Shown: positions 1 through 11,132 of the stretch, piece after piece | Numbering within the stretch: the first letter of the stretch is position 1 | Layout: every line of letters starts with the position of its first letter | Source: Actinotalea subterranea | GTDB lineage: Bacteria; Actinomycetota; Actinomycetes; Actinomycetales; Cellulomonadaceae | Reading direction: 5' to 3' | Length of the DNA: 64,000 nt | Assembly: GCF_008364845.1 (NCBI RefSeq) | Contig: NZ_VTTP01000003.1 | Coordinates: forward strand, 62,001 to 126,000 | Notes under the pieces: model-generated | What the model was told of the DNA's origin: nothing | Databases searched by the model: none | The model's input: only the letters and a program-made list of their open reading frames with translations | Translations under genes and position numbers: made by a program

Positions 1-3000
1 CTCACCGGCCGGCCCGCCGGGGAACGAGGCTGTGAAGGACCCCGAGCCACCCGTCGCCGGCGCGGTCGCGACGACCCGGCCACCGTCGAGGAACCGCACC
101 TCGCCGGTCGCTGCCGCGGGCGAGAGCCGTGCGGTCAGCGTGACCATCTGCCCGACGACGACGCTGCCCGAGCTCGCGGTGAGCGTGAGCGTGGTCGCCG
201 CGGGGCCGGTCACCGGGGCCTGGACGCGCACCGTGGTGCTCGCCGGGGTCGCGGACACCGCGCCGAGCGCCGACAGCGGGTACGTCCCGCTCGCCGAACC
301 CGCGGGCACGGTGACCTGGGCGGACACCTCACCCTGCGCGGACGCCACGGCGCTGACCTGGACCTGCGGGGTCGACGCGAGCGTGAAGACCACGGTCTCC
401 CCGGCCGCGAAGCCCTGCCCGGTCACCGTGACGTCAGCCCCGGGTGCGACGGCGTCGCCGCTGACCGCGATGGTGGGCGTGTAGACCGCGGGCGGCGTCT
501 GGACCACGATCTGGAGCTGCGTCGTCGCGGACGTCGCTCCGTCGTCCACGGTCACGGTCACGGTGTACGTGCCGACGGCCGTGTACGTGTGGTGCCCGCG
601 AACAGCGCCGGAGGTCAGGGTGACCTCGTCGACGACCGTCCCGTCGCCCCAGCTCACGACGGCTGTCGCGGAGTCGAGCCCGATGCCGCCCGTCGCGACC
701 GCGAGCTCGGCGTCGAACGCCGTGCCCACGACCTGGGTGCCCACCGCGGACGCGGTGACGGCGAGCGGGCTGCTGCCCGTCCGGGTGCCGTCCGACGCGA
801 TCGCGAACAGGTGCATGCGCCCGTCACGCAGCGCCCCGGCCTCGACCGGGAGCGTCAGGCTCACGGCCTGCTTGGTGACGCCGTCGCCGTCCTTGGGCAG
901 GTCGAACGGCGCCGTCGCGTAGACGGCGGTGTTCTTGATGCTGCCCTCCGCGCCAACTCCCGAGAGGCGGCCGGCCGAGAGGCCGACGACCACGTTGCCG
1001 TACGAGGGGTTCCCGGACGCACCGACCCAGTCGCCGAACTGCAGCGGGACCGTCCCGGTGGAGCCGTCGGCGTAGGTGAGCGTGCCGGTCAGGTCCTTGC
1101 CCGACTCGGTGCCCGTGCCGATGAACGCGATCTGCTCGGCACCCGTGCCGAGGTCGAGCCGGATCACCTGACCGGCACCCGTGGCGTTGTCCGGGTCGCC
1201 GGGGGCGACGTCGGGCAGCGTGTAGGTGAGGTCCGTACCGGGGATGGTGGCCGTGGCGCCCTGGACGAACCCGGTGGCCGCGAGCTTGGCCCGGTCGTAG
1301 CCGTACCCCTGACCGTCGCAGCTCGCCGGGGTCGTGCCCAGGTCGCCGATGCAGGTGTTGTCGAACGCGCCCACGAGGGTCGCGTCACGGGTCACCCGGA
1401 TGGTGATCGTCGCCGTGCGGACGGCCGGCTGGCCGACCTCGGACGCCGTCACGAGCGCGTCGTACGTGCCGGGCCGCGTGAAGACGTGCGGTGCGGTGAC
1501 CGCCCACCCGCCGAGCCCGTTGGGCGCAAGCGTCGCCGGCTGCGGGCCGTCGCCGTCCCGGAAGTCGACGGTCACGGCGTAGTCGGTCGCGGCCGCCCCG
1601 CCCCCGACGACTGTCGCGAGCGTCGTGTCGAGCTCGACGTCGACCTTGGTGTCGATCGGACCCGTGGCCGCGGTGAGCGACAGGTCGCTCGCCGCCGCAG
1701 CCGTCGCGAAGAGCTCGACCTCCGCGAGGTCGAGTGCGGCCCCCTGCGCGGCCGAGAGGCTCAGCCGGTAGCTGGTGTACGCCTTCGGCTGGGCCGAGAT
1801 CGCGAACGGACGCGTCTGGGTGCTCCACCGGAACGCCTCGGACGTGCGGGTGTCGACCGGCGCCCACGCCTGCCCGTCGAGGGATCCCTCGAGCGTCCAG
1901 GCCGCGGGCGCCGTGCCGGTGCCACCGGCGTTGGTCAGCGTGTACTGGTCGACGACCACGGGTCCGCTCGCAGACGTCCACACGAGCTCGGTGGTGCCGT
2001 CGGCCACGTGGACCGTCGAGCGCGAGTTGTCGTCGCTCAGCGCGCCGACGGCGGTGCCGTCGGTCGCCGTGAGCGTGCCGTAGCCGGCCTTGGTCGCGTC
2101 GACGAGGGTCTGCGGGACGTCGAGCTGCTCGCCCAGGTCCTTGTCGCCCCACGTCGAGGGCGTGTCGCTCATCGAGAAGGCGAGCGTGCCGCCGTCGCGC
2201 AGCAGGTCGCCGTCGACGAGGGTGTCCGTCACGGGCGTCCCGTCGATGCTCACGCCGTCGACGTACACCTTGCCGGACGAGGCCCCCGGGGCGGTGACGA
2301 GCAGGTCGCCGCTGGGCAGGTGGACCGTCGCCTTGTCGAAGACGGGCGAGCCGATCGTGTAGTCGCCGGAGCCGACCTCGAGCGGGTACAGGCCCAGGGC
2401 CGAGAACACGTACCAGGACGACATCTCGCCGTTGTCCTCGTCGCCGAGGTACCCCTGGCCGATGTCGCTGCCCGCGAAGAGGCGCTGGGTGATCTCACGG
2501 ACCAGCTCCTGCGTCTTCGAGGCGTCGCCCGCCGCCGCGTACACGTACGGGATGTGGTGGGCGACCTGGTTGCTCATGCCGAGCATCCCGAGCCGGACGT
2601 CACGAGCCTCGTACGCCTCGTGGATGCCCGAGTGGCTCGCCGTCTCCGGCGTCGCGAAGAACTTGTCGAGGTCGGCGAGCAGCCCCGAGCGTCCGCCGTA
2701 GAGCGCGGCCAGCCCGTCGACGTCGTAGGGGGCGTGGAAGCCGAAGGTCCAGCCGCTCGCCTCCGTGTACGCGCCGCCCCACGCGGTCTTGTCGAAGCTC
2801 GCGTCACCGTTGAAGGTGCCGTCCGCGTTGCGGGACGTGAAGATCTGCGCCTCGGAGTTGAACATGTTGACGTAGTTCTTAGACCGGGCCTGGAAGTACC
2901 TGGCCTCCTCCTCGAGCTGCGCCACGCGGTCCGCGGGCGTCGCCGGGTCGACCGCGAGCGCGGCCGCCATCTCGCCGATGCCGAAGTCGTTGATGAACCC

Positions 3001-5574
3001 CTCGAGGCCCCACGAGGCGCTCTGGTGGGTGCTCTCCTGCGTGTAGCCGAGGAAGATCGACGTGTCGAGGCCCTTGCGCCCGACGGCCTCGGACGTGGGC
3101 AGCACCGTCGCGTTCTTCAGGGCTGCGTCGTACGCGTCGAGCGCGACGTCGGTGCTCAGCGCACCCGCGAGGTAGGCCTCGGCGAACGACGCGTCCGAGC
3201 TGGTCCCGGTCATGAGGTCCGCGTAGCCCGGGGAGGACCAGCGCGCGACCCAGCCGCCGTCGCGGTACTGCTGCACGAACCCGTCGACGAGCTCCTGCGC
3301 GACGTCCGGGTACAGCAGCGAGTAGAGCGGCCACACGGTGCGGTACGTGTCCCAGAACCCGTTGTTGACGTAGACCTTGCCGGCCACGACCTTCGCGTTC
3401 GTCGTCGTCGCGGTCGCCGCACCCGTCTTGGGCGCGACGGGGCTCGCGTACCGGTAGTCCGGGTCCGCGGCCGTGCCCGTGTTCTCGAACTGCGAGTTCG
3501 GGTAGAGGTTCAGGCGGTACAGGTTCGAGTACAGCGTGGTGCGCTCGACGTCGGTCGCACCCTCGACCTCGATGACGCCCAGGCGGTCGTTCCACGCGTC
3601 CTGCGCGGCCTGCTGCACGTCGTCGAACGTCCGGCCGGTCGCCTCGAGGTCGAGGTTCGCCTTCGCCTGGTCCAGCGAGATGAACGACGTCGCGATGCGC
3701 AGCTCGACGTCCTTGTCGCTCGACACGTCGAACGCGGCGAACCGCGCCGAGGCGGCCCGGTCGCCCGTGGCCGCGCCGGTCGTCGTCGGACGGGCGTCGA
3801 ACACGCCGTAGACGAACATGCGGCTGCGGCCCGCGGACAGCCCGCTGCCGTTGTCGACCCAGCCCGTCAGGACGCCCTCGGCGTCGACGGCCAGGCCGGA
3901 GTCCCCGGCGACCTCGTCGACGAGCACGGACCCGACGGTCGCGGCCGTCGGGAACTCGAACCGGTAGACGCCCGCGTGGTCCGTCGGCGTGACCGCGGTG
4001 GTGATCCCGTTCTCGAACGCGACCTCGTACAGGTCCGGCCGCGCCGTCTCGTTCGCGTGCGTGAACGCCAGCTCACGGTCCGTCAGCGTGGACGTGGGGG
4101 TCGCCGAGAGGGACGGCAGCACGGCCAGCTGGTTGCGGTCGCCCATCCACGGGCTCGGCTCGTGCGAGATGCCGATGCCCTCGAGCTCGGGGAGGTTCTG
4201 GCTGCTGTTCTGCCGGCTGTACTCGTACAGCGTCCCCTCGGACCCACCGTTGGTCATGGGGACGAAGAAGTTGAAGCCGTTCGGCACGGCCGTCGCGGGG
4301 ATGTTGTTGCCCCGGGAGTAGGAGGTCGAGGAGTTGGTCCCGCGCCGCGTGTCGACGTGGCTCACCAGGCCGGCGGCCGTGTCACGGACCGGCGCGGCGT
4401 CGATGCGCACGTCGTCGACCCACCCGGAGAACGCGGTGGACCCGCTGCCGTCGGGGTTGGAGTAGGACAGGAGCACCTGGTCCACGGTCCGGTCCGCGAG
4501 GCCCGGGAGGCCGCCGACGTCGACCGTCACGGAGTTCCACTGGTTCGGGACGAGGACGTCCGACTCGCCCTGCGCCCGCGCCGTGGCGCCGTAGCCGTAG
4601 GCGTCGGTCGGGTCGTGCGCGGACAGCAGGCTCCCGTCGTCGAGCAGCAGGTCGACCGCGACGTACGTCGCCGGGTAGCTGAGGTCGCTGTCGAGGACGG
4701 GGAAGACCGTGTAGGAGAGCTGGGTGTCCGCCGCGACGTCCACGTCGACGTCGAACAGCGCGTTGGTCGCCGTCGCCTCACCGGCCGCGAGGTGCGCGCC
4801 CGCGTACTGCAGCGCCTTGCTCCCTGTGAAGCCCATGCCGGTCTTCGCGGTGGGCGAGCTGATGGGGCCGTTGCCGACGGCAGTCACGATCGGCGCCAGC
4901 GGGACCTGCCCGTCCGACTCCCCGAGGAGCTCCCAGTCGGCGAGCTGGATGATGTTGCCGCTGCCGTTGTTGGCGCTGATGTTGAGCCGGTAGTGGGCGT
5001 ACGCGGCGGGCGTGCCGGGCACGGTGTACGTCTTGGTGACGCCACGGTTCTCGACGGTGCCGGCCTTCCACGCCTGGTCCGTCCGGGTGTCCAGCACGGT
5101 CCAGGTCAGGCCGTCGTCGGAGCCCTCGAGCGTGAAGTTCTTGGGGTCCCGCGACGGGTCGTCGTTCGCGGACGTCAGCGTGTACGTCTGCACGGCGACG
5201 GGTGCGTCGAGCGAGTACTGCGCCCAGCCTGTCGTCGCGAACACGAGCCACTTGGTGGACTTGTTGCCGTCGGTGAGGAACGTGACGACCTCACCGGGCG
5301 CGTTCTGGCCCGACGCCGTGACGCCGGTGAGCTGCGGCAGCAGGCTCCCCGGGGTGTACCGCTTGCCGACCACGTTGACCGGGGCGGTGAACGAGGTGCT
5401 GGCCGCGGGCTGGTCCTGGCCGCTCTCGAACGAGGACGTGAACGAGGCGACGGGCGCGGCCGAGGCCGGCGTCGCGGTGAGCATCGTGGCGACGGTCGCG
5501 GCGGCCGCGAGGGCCGCGGTCGCCCCGCGACGCGCATGACGTGCGCGCCGCGGTGGCTGGGACAGAGCTGACAT
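1..5574 (-). CDS. Secreted multidomain GH92 alpha-mannosidase (3' end outside window)
   Basis: The gene reads leftward from ATG 5574 with AGAGGA six bases upstream, and stays open to base 1, giving at least 1858 residues. The N-terminus has an Arg-rich stretch, a long Ala-rich hydrophobic core and an ASA cleavage site, so it is secreted. A discoidin-like (F5/8C) module spans about 60-185, a second beta-sandwich about 190-390, and the GH92 catalytic region about 398-1110. Family hallmarks there are WDTYRTVWPLYSLLYPD, HQSASWGLEGFINDFGIG near 855, and GDEDNGEMSSWYVFSALGLY near 1045, which holds conserved acidic residues. Another discoidin-like module, PKD-like and Ig-like repeats follow. GH92 enzymes are calcium-dependent exo-mannosidases acting on N-glycans or yeast mannan; the exact linkage cannot be read here. 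The divergent LacI gene and the operator at 5862-5877 suggest induction by a sugar. No surface-anchor signal is visible because the end is missing. Confidence 0.93.
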   Translation of the reverse strand, partial: MSALSQPPRRARHARRGATAALAAAATVATMLTATPASAAPVASFTSSFESGQDQPAASTSFTAPVNVVGKRYTPGSLLPQLTGVTASGQNAPGEVVTFLTDGNKSTKWLVFATTGWAQYSLDAPVAVQTYTLTSANDDPSRDPKNFTLEGSDDGLTWTVLDTRTDQAWKAGTVENRGVTKTYTVPGTPAAYAHYRLNISANNGSGNIIQLADWELLGESDGQVPLAPIVTAVGNGPISSPTAKTGMGFTGSKALQYAGAHLAAGEATATNALFDVDVDVAADTQLSYTVFPVLDSDLSYPATYVAVDLLLDDGSLLSAHDPTDAYGYGATARAQGESDVLVPNQWNSVTVDVGGLPGLADRTVDQVLLSYSNPDGSGSTAFSGWVDDVRIDAAPVRDTAAGLVSHVDTRRGTNSSTSYSRGNNIPATAVPNGFNFFVPMTNGGSEGTLYEYSRQNSSQNLPELEGIGISHEPSPWMGDRNQLAVLPSLSATPTSTLTDRELAFTHANETARPDLYEVAFENGITTAVTPTDHAGVYRFEFPTAATVGSVLVDEVAGDSGLAVDAEGVLTGWVDNGSGLSAGRSRMFVYGVFDARPTTTGAATGDRAASARFAAFDVSSDKDVELRIATSFISLDQAKANLDLEATGRTFDDVQQAAQDAWNDRLGVIEVEGATDVERTTLYSNLYRLNLYPNSQFENTGTAADPDYRYASPVAPKTGAATATTTNAKVVAGKVYVNNGFWDTYRTVWPLYSLLYPDVAQELVDGFVQQYRDGGWVARWSSPGYADLMTGTSSDASFAEAYLAGALSTDVALDAYDAALKNATVLPTSEAVGRKGLDTSIFLGYTQESTHQSASWGLEGFINDFGIGEMAAALAVDPATPADRVAQLEEEARYFQARSKNYVNMFNSEAQIFTSRNADGTFNGDASFDKTAWGGAYTEASGWTFGFHAPYDVDGLAALYGGRSGLLADLDKFFATPETASHSGIHEAYEARDVRLGMLGMSNQVAHHIPYVYAAAGDASKTQELVREITQRLFAGSDIGQGYLGDEDNGEMSSWYVFSALGLYPLEVGSGDYTIGSPVFDKATVHLPSGDLLVTAPGASSGKVYVDGVSIDGTPVTDTLVDGDLLRDGGTLAFSMSDTPSTWGDKDLGEQLDVPQTLVDATKAGYGTLTATDGTAVGALSDDNSRSTVHVADGTTELVWTSASGPVVVDQYTLTNAGGTGTAPAAWTLEGSLDGQAWAPVDTRTSEAFRWSTQTRPFAISAQPKAYTSYRLSLSAAQGAALDLAEVELFATAAAASDLSLTAATGPIDTKVDVELDTTLATVVGGGAAATDYAVTVDFRDGDGPQPATLAPNGLGGWAVTAPHVFTRPGTYDALVTASEVGQPAVRTATITIRVTRDATLVGAFDNTCIGDLGTTPASCDGQGYGYDRAKLAATGFVQGATATIPGTDLTYTLPDVAPGDPDNATGAGQVIRLDLGTGAEQIAFIGTGTESGKDLTGTLTYADGSTGTVPLQFGDWVGASGNPSYGNVVVGLSAGRLSGVGAEGSIKNTAVYATAPFDLPKDGDGVTKQAVSLTLPVEAGALRDGRMHLFAIASDGTRTGSSPLAVTASAVGTQVVGTAFDAELAVATGGIGLDSATAVVSWGDGTVVDEVTLTSGAVRGHHTYTAVGTYTVTVTVDDGATSATTQLQIVVQTPPAVYTPTIAVSGDAVAPGADVTVTGQGFAAGETVVFTLASTPQVQVSAVASAQGEVSAQVTVPAGSASGTYPLSALGAVSATPASTTVRVQAPVTGPAATTLTLTASSGSVVVGQMVTLTARLSPAAATGEVRFLDGGRVVATAPATGGSGSFTASFPGGPAGE

Positions 5575-5690
5575 CGGGGTCCTCTCGTGGGGTGCTGCCG
5601 GGGGCGTGGTGCGCAGGCGCCGACGCTGACGGGCCTGGTCGTGCTGCGGTGCAGGGGGTCGAGCGGTCCGGTGCGCCCAGCGGGGCGGGG

Positions 5691-5759
5691 CTCAGCGGGT
5701 CGGGTTCAGCAGGTGGGGCTCAGCGGGTCGGGCTCAGCGGGCGGGCTCAGCCGTGGGGG
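5691..5759. repeat. Degenerate 14-bp tandem repeat in mannosidase upstream region
   Basis: About five head-to-tail copies of a unit close to CTCAGCGGGTCGGG lie between the mannosidase start and the LacI operator (copies begin near 5691, 5705, 5719, 5733 and 5746). A weaker copy may precede them at 5677. The stretch would be in the 5' leader or promoter of the mannosidase gene. No function is evident. Confidence 0.6.
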
Positions 5760-5861
5760 TGCGGGGGCGTGCGGTGGCCCGCTCGGGGGTACTGCCGTCC
5801 GCGTCCTCGCAGACTCACGTGGTCATCTCCTCGTCGAGACCCATAACGGCACGGATGCCGC

Positions 5862-5877
5862 ATGACAGCGTTGTCAT
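5862..5877. promoter_or_regulatory. LacI-type operator between mannosidase and its regulator
   Basis: The sequence ATGACAGCGTTGTCAT is a near-perfect dyad centred on CG, with one mismatched pair. Central CG and TGACA/TGTCA arms are the usual form of operators bound by LacI/GalR proteins in actinobacteria. It lies about 85 bases upstream of the divergent LacI gene and 290 bases upstream of the GH92 gene, so one site could control both. Binding by the neighbouring protein is inference. Confidence 0.72.
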
Positions 5878-5962
5878 CGCGTGACTCTAGCAGGTCCTGA
5901 CGGGGCGTAAAGGGCATACGCCCCAAGGCCCGGACGGCCCCGCCATCGGCCACAATCGGTCC

Positions 5963-7006
5963 ATGAACCCGCGCGCGGACGGCCCCGCACCCGCTCCTCG
6001 CAGGACCACGCTCGTGCAGGTCGCGCAGCTCGCCGGGGTGAGCCTCAAGACGGCGTCGCGCGCGCTCGGCGGTGAGCCGCACATCCGCCCAGCGACGCGC
6101 GACCAGGTCCTCGCGGCCGCACGCGAGCTCGGCTACCGGCGCAACACCGCGGCGAGCCTCCTCGCCCGCGGGCACCACTCCGACTCCTTCGGGCTCATCA
6201 CGGGCGACCTGACCAACCCGTTCTACAGCGCCCTCGCGCAGGGCCTCGAGGACGAGATCCGCACCGAGGGGCTGCACCTGACGGTCGCCAACTCACGCGA
6301 GTCGCCCGAGCTCGAGCGCTCCGTCGCGCAGAGCCTCGCCGACTGGCAGACCAAGGCCGTCGTCGTCGCCTCCGCCATGCCGGACCACAGCAGCTACGCC
6401 GCGCTCCAGGAGCACGGCATCCCCGTGGTCTTCGTCGACCGCGCCGCCCAGCAGATCGAGGCCGACTCCGTCGTGTTCGACAACGCGGGCGGCGGCGAGA
6501 CCGCGGCCCGGCACCTGCTCGCCGGCGGGCACCGGCGGATCGCCTTCATCGGCGACTACACGTGGCTGCCCACCTACCAGGAGCGGCTCGCCGGGATGGC
6601 GGGCGCCATGGACGCCGCAGGGATCGAGGGCTGGCGACGCTGGGTGCGCGCCGGCGCCCACGACGTGCCGTCCGCGCGCGCCGCGACCGCCGAGCTGCTC
6701 GACGGTGACGACCCGCCGACCGCGTTCTTCGCGGGCAACAACCGGGCCGCGCTCGGGGTCATCGAGGAGCTCGTCGGCCGGTCGGTGGACGGCGGGGCGC
6801 CGGCCGTCGTCGGGTTCGACGACTTCGAGGGCGCGCGCGCGCTCGGCGTCACCGTCATCGCGAACGACCCCCAGGAGATGGGCCGACGCGCGGGACGCCT
6901 CGCCCTCGACCGGCTCGCCGACCGGGACCTGCCCGTCCAGACGGTCACCCTGCCGACGACGCTCGTGACCCGGGGCTCGGGCGAACGCCCGCCACCGCGC
7001 GACTGA
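5963..7006 (+). CDS. LacI family transcriptional regulator
   Basis: A 347-residue protein with an N-terminal LacI helix-turn-helix at about 17-37 (VAQLAGVSLKTASRALGG), the hinge helix (TAASLLARGHHSDSFGLI) and a periplasmic-binding-protein-like ligand domain to the end (SVVFDNAGGGETAARHLLAGGHRRIAFIG; VVGFDDFEGA). Length is normal for the family. It is divergent from the GH92 mannosidase gene with a LacI-like operator between them, so it probably represses that gene, and itself, until a mannose-containing sugar or a breakdown product binds. The ligand is not identifiable from sequence. Confidence 0.92.
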   Translation: MNPRADGPAPAPRRTTLVQVAQLAGVSLKTASRALGGEPHIRPATRDQVLAAARELGYRRNTAASLLARGHHSDSFGLITGDLTNPFYSALAQGLEDEIRTEGLHLTVANSRESPELERSVAQSLADWQTKAVVVASAMPDHSSYAALQEHGIPVVFVDRAAQQIEADSVVFDNAGGGETAARHLLAGGHRRIAFIGDYTWLPTYQERLAGMAGAMDAAGIEGWRRWVRAGAHDVPSARAATAELLDGDDPPTAFFAGNNRAALGVIEELVGRSVDGGAPAVVGFDDFEGARALGVTVIANDPQEMGRRAGRLALDRLADRDLPVQTVTLPTTLVTRGSGERPPPRD

Positions 7007-7094
7007 TCGCCGGGCGGCGCCGCGACCGGCGCCGGACGGCGTCGGACTGCCTCCGCACGCCGGTCCGGCCTGCGACCGCGGGGCTTGGACGCTC

Positions 7095-8567
7095 CTACGC
7101 GCGCAGCGCCACCGATGTCGCGGTCACCGGCACCGGGAGCTCGCTGCCACCGGTGAGGTACGCGTCGACGGCCGCCGCGGCCGCGCGCCCCTCGGCGATG
7201 GCCCAGACGATGAGCGACTGCCCGCGGCCCGCGTCGCCGGCGACGAAGACGCCCGGCACGCCCGTGGCGAACTCCTCGTCGCGCACCACCGTGCCGCGAC
7301 CCGTGAGCGACACCCCGAGCTGGTCGAGGAGCTGCCCCTGCTCCGGGCCCGTGAAGCCCATCGCGAGCAGCACGAGCTGGGCGGGCAGCTCCCGCTCGGT
7401 CCCCGGGATCGGCGTCGGGCGGCCGTCGACGAGCTCGATGTCGACGAGGCTGAGCGCCCGGACGGCGCCGTCGTCGTCGCCCTTGAGCTCCTGGGTGCTG
7501 ACCGCGTAGACGCGCTCGCCGCCCTCCTCGTGGGCGCTCGCGACGCGGTACAGGATCGGGTACGTCGGCCACGGCTGGTCGTCCGGGCGCTCCTGCGGGG
7601 GACGCGGGAGGATCTCGAGCTGCGTGATCGAGCGGGCACCCTGGCGCACGGCCGTGCCCACGCAGTCCGCGCCCGTGTCACCGCCGCCGATGACGACGAC
7701 GTCCTTGCCCGTCGCGAGCACCTGGCCCTCGACGGTGTCGCCCACCGCGACCCGGTTCGCGGGCGGCAGGTACTCCATGGCCTGCAGGATCCCGGTGAGC
7801 TCACGCCCGGGCACGGGGAGGTCGCGCGGCGTCGTCGAGCCCACGGCCAGCAGGATCGCGTCGTAGCGCTCGCGCAGCTCCTGGCCCGTCACGTCGCGGC
7901 CCACGTCGACGCCCGCGCGGAACCGGGTGCCCTCGGCCTCCATCTGCTCCAGCCGACGGTCGATGAACTGCTTCTCCATCTTGAACTCGGGGATCCCGTA
8001 CCGCAGCAGGCCGCCCACCCGGTCGGCACGCTCGTACACCGCGACCGTGTGCCCCGCGCGCGTGAGCTGCTGCGCCGCCGCGAGGCCCGCAGGCCCGGAG
8101 CCGACGACGGCGACCGTCTTGCCCGTGAGCCACTCGGGCACCTGCGGGACGACGAGGCCGCGGTCGAACGCCTCCTCGACGATCGACACCTCGATGTTCT
8201 TGATCGTGATCGGCGGCTGGTTGATGCCCAGCACGCACGACGTCTCGCAGGGCGCCGGGCACAGCCGGCCCGTGAACTCGGGGAAGTTGTTCGTCGCGTG
8301 GAGCCGGTCCGACGCCTCGGCCCACTGCTCGCGCCAGACGAGCGTGTTCCAGTCCGGCACCAGGTTGCCGAGCGGGCAGCCCTGGTGGCAGAAGGGGATG
8401 CCGCAGTCCATGCAACGGCTGGCCTGACGGCCCAGGACCGCGAGGTCCTCGGGGTTGCCGGCGCGGTGCTCGTGCACCTCACGCCAGTCCAGGATGCGCA
8501 CCGGCACGGGACGGTTGCTCGGGAGCTCGCGCTCGCGCGTCTTCAGGAATCCTCGCGGGTCGGCCAC
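7095..8567 (-). CDS. gltD: Glutamate synthase small subunit
   Basis: A 490-residue protein matching the NADPH-dependent beta subunit of GOGAT, which passes electrons from NADPH through FAD to the large subunit for glutamate synthesis. I chose GTG 8567 because GGAGGTG lies just upstream and the protein then opens VADPRGFLKTRERE, as expected; the frame stays open further upstream but without family similarity. Two cysteine clusters for iron-sulfur centres (CMDCGIPFCHQGCP near 51; CPAPCETSC near 100) precede the FAD site GSGPAGLAAA near 152 and the NADPH site GGGDTGADC near 290. The usual partner gltB is not on either side, so the large subunit must be encoded elsewhere, or the protein serves another acceptor. 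Confidence 0.93.
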   Translation of the reverse strand: MADPRGFLKTRERELPSNRPVPVRILDWREVHEHRAGNPEDLAVLGRQASRCMDCGIPFCHQGCPLGNLVPDWNTLVWREQWAEASDRLHATNNFPEFTGRLCPAPCETSCVLGINQPPITIKNIEVSIVEEAFDRGLVVPQVPEWLTGKTVAVVGSGPAGLAAAQQLTRAGHTVAVYERADRVGGLLRYGIPEFKMEKQFIDRRLEQMEAEGTRFRAGVDVGRDVTGQELRERYDAILLAVGSTTPRDLPVPGRELTGILQAMEYLPPANRVAVGDTVEGQVLATGKDVVVIGGGDTGADCVGTAVRQGARSITQLEILPRPPQERPDDQPWPTYPILYRVASAHEEGGERVYAVSTQELKGDDDGAVRALSLVDIELVDGRPTPIPGTERELPAQLVLLAMGFTGPEQGQLLDQLGVSLTGRGTVVRDEEFATGVPGVFVAGDAGRGQSLIVWAIAEGRAAAAAVDAYLTGGSELPVPVTATSVALRA

Positions 8568-8781
8568 GGGGGCACCTCCAGGGGCGGGCCCGGCAGCGGG
8601 CGCGTCGGAACGGGGTCCACCCCGGCCGGCACCGGTTCGCGGCGGGCAGGGCACGGACGACGCCGTGGCGGACCGCGCCGGGGTCAGCGCCGGGCACGCA
8701 CACGTACCGTCGGAGCGTACGTGGCGCCGAGGGGTGCCCGTGGCCCGAACGTCCCTTCGTGGACAGGCTGGAGGCGGTGGC

Positions 8782-8952
8782 GTGGCGATCCACGAGGGGG
8801 ACCTGGTCACCGTGCGCGGACACCCCGGCGTCTGGCGCGTGCTCCGGGTGCGCCGGGGGACGGCACGCCTGGGGGCCGTCGCCGGCACGGACGGCGTCAC
8901 GGGGACGACCGTCGCGGTCGGGCTGCTCGAGCCGTGGGACCAGGAGGACTGA
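8782..8952 (+). CDS. Small hypothetical protein, SH3/KOW-like
   Basis: A possible 56-residue protein from GTG 8782 with GGAGG seven bases upstream. It reads VAIHEGDLVTVRGHPGVW at the start and ends GLLEPWDQED. The GDxVxVxGxPGxW pattern with alternating hydrophobic residues resembles a small SH3- or KOW-like beta-barrel, but I do not recognise a named family. The frame is also open upstream. It is divergent from gltD and followed by a strong hairpin that could end its transcript. No role can be assigned. Confidence 0.5.
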   Translation: MAIHEGDLVTVRGHPGVWRVLRVRRGTARLGAVAGTDGVTGTTVAVGLLEPWDQED

Positions 8953-9002
8953 GGGGCGGACGCGCGCACTGGCCGTGCGGTGCGCGGGCCGGGCGGTGCG
9001 TG

Positions 9003-9060
9003 GGCCGGGCAGGCCAAGGGGGCCGGGCAGGCCGAGGGGGCCGGGCAGGCCGAGGGGGCC
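9003..9060. repeat. 18-bp tandem repeat, three copies
   Basis: Three adjacent copies of a unit close to GGCCGGGCAGGCCGAGGG lie after the small ORF. The last copy forms the left arm of the hairpin at 9050-9085. It lies in noncoding DNA between convergent genes, and looks like slippage expansion around a terminator. Confidence 0.7.
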
Positions 9061-9085
9061 GGACGTCGCCGTCCGACCCCCTCGG
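9050..9085. terminator. Bidirectional hairpin between small ORF and chitinase
   Basis: An inverted repeat pairs CCGAGGGGGCCGGACG with CGTCCGACCCCCTCGG around a four-base TCGC loop, with one mismatch. It lies between convergent genes, 28 bases beyond the chitinase stop. There is no T tract, which is usual for actinobacterial terminators. Confidence 0.7.
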
Positions 9086-9112
9086 GCAGTGCTGCGCCTC
9101 ACTCGGCGCCCG

Positions 9113-10762
<1,650 letters not shown>

Positions 10763-11132
10763 CTGGGTTTCTCCTCCTCGTCGGACGGAACGCCGTGCGG
10801 CTCGCACCCACGCCTCGCCCCCTGGGGCGGACCGGCACCGTCACCGCGCGACGCGCGTCACGATAGGGAGCGCGGGGTGCCCCTGTACCTGAGGGATCCC
10901 TCGTAGCGCCGGCCCCGGAGGGCGCCTCGCGTGCGGCGGCACGGCATCGACCTACGGGGAACCTCCTAGGTCCGCTGGTCCTCCCGCCGTGCCCCATACC
11001 CGGCGCGCGACCTCGGCCGCCGAAGGGTGAGGAGCGTCGACATGGCGCCACCGCGGCTCGCAAGATCCCCGCCCGTGCCCGTGTCGTGGTCCAGGATGGT
11101 CGTGATCCCCGGCGACGACCGGGTAAAACTCG
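10763..11132. promoter_or_regulatory. Divergent intergenic region, chitinase / cytochrome fusion
   Basis: This 370-base region must hold the promoters of both divergent genes. I see no convincing protein. Two dyads are visible: a perfect 12-base palindrome GAGGGATCCCTC at 10891-10902, and GACCTA/TAGGTC arms 12 bases apart at 10949-10972. Either could be an operator. I could not pick out -35/-10 boxes with confidence. Confidence 0.4.

Noticed and set aside
589-5571. Very long open frame on the plus strand opposite the GH92 gene
   Set aside because: It encodes an Arg/Val/Gly-rich low-complexity chain with no domain. Antisense frames stay open by chance at this GC content. The minus frame has signal peptide and GH92 motifs.
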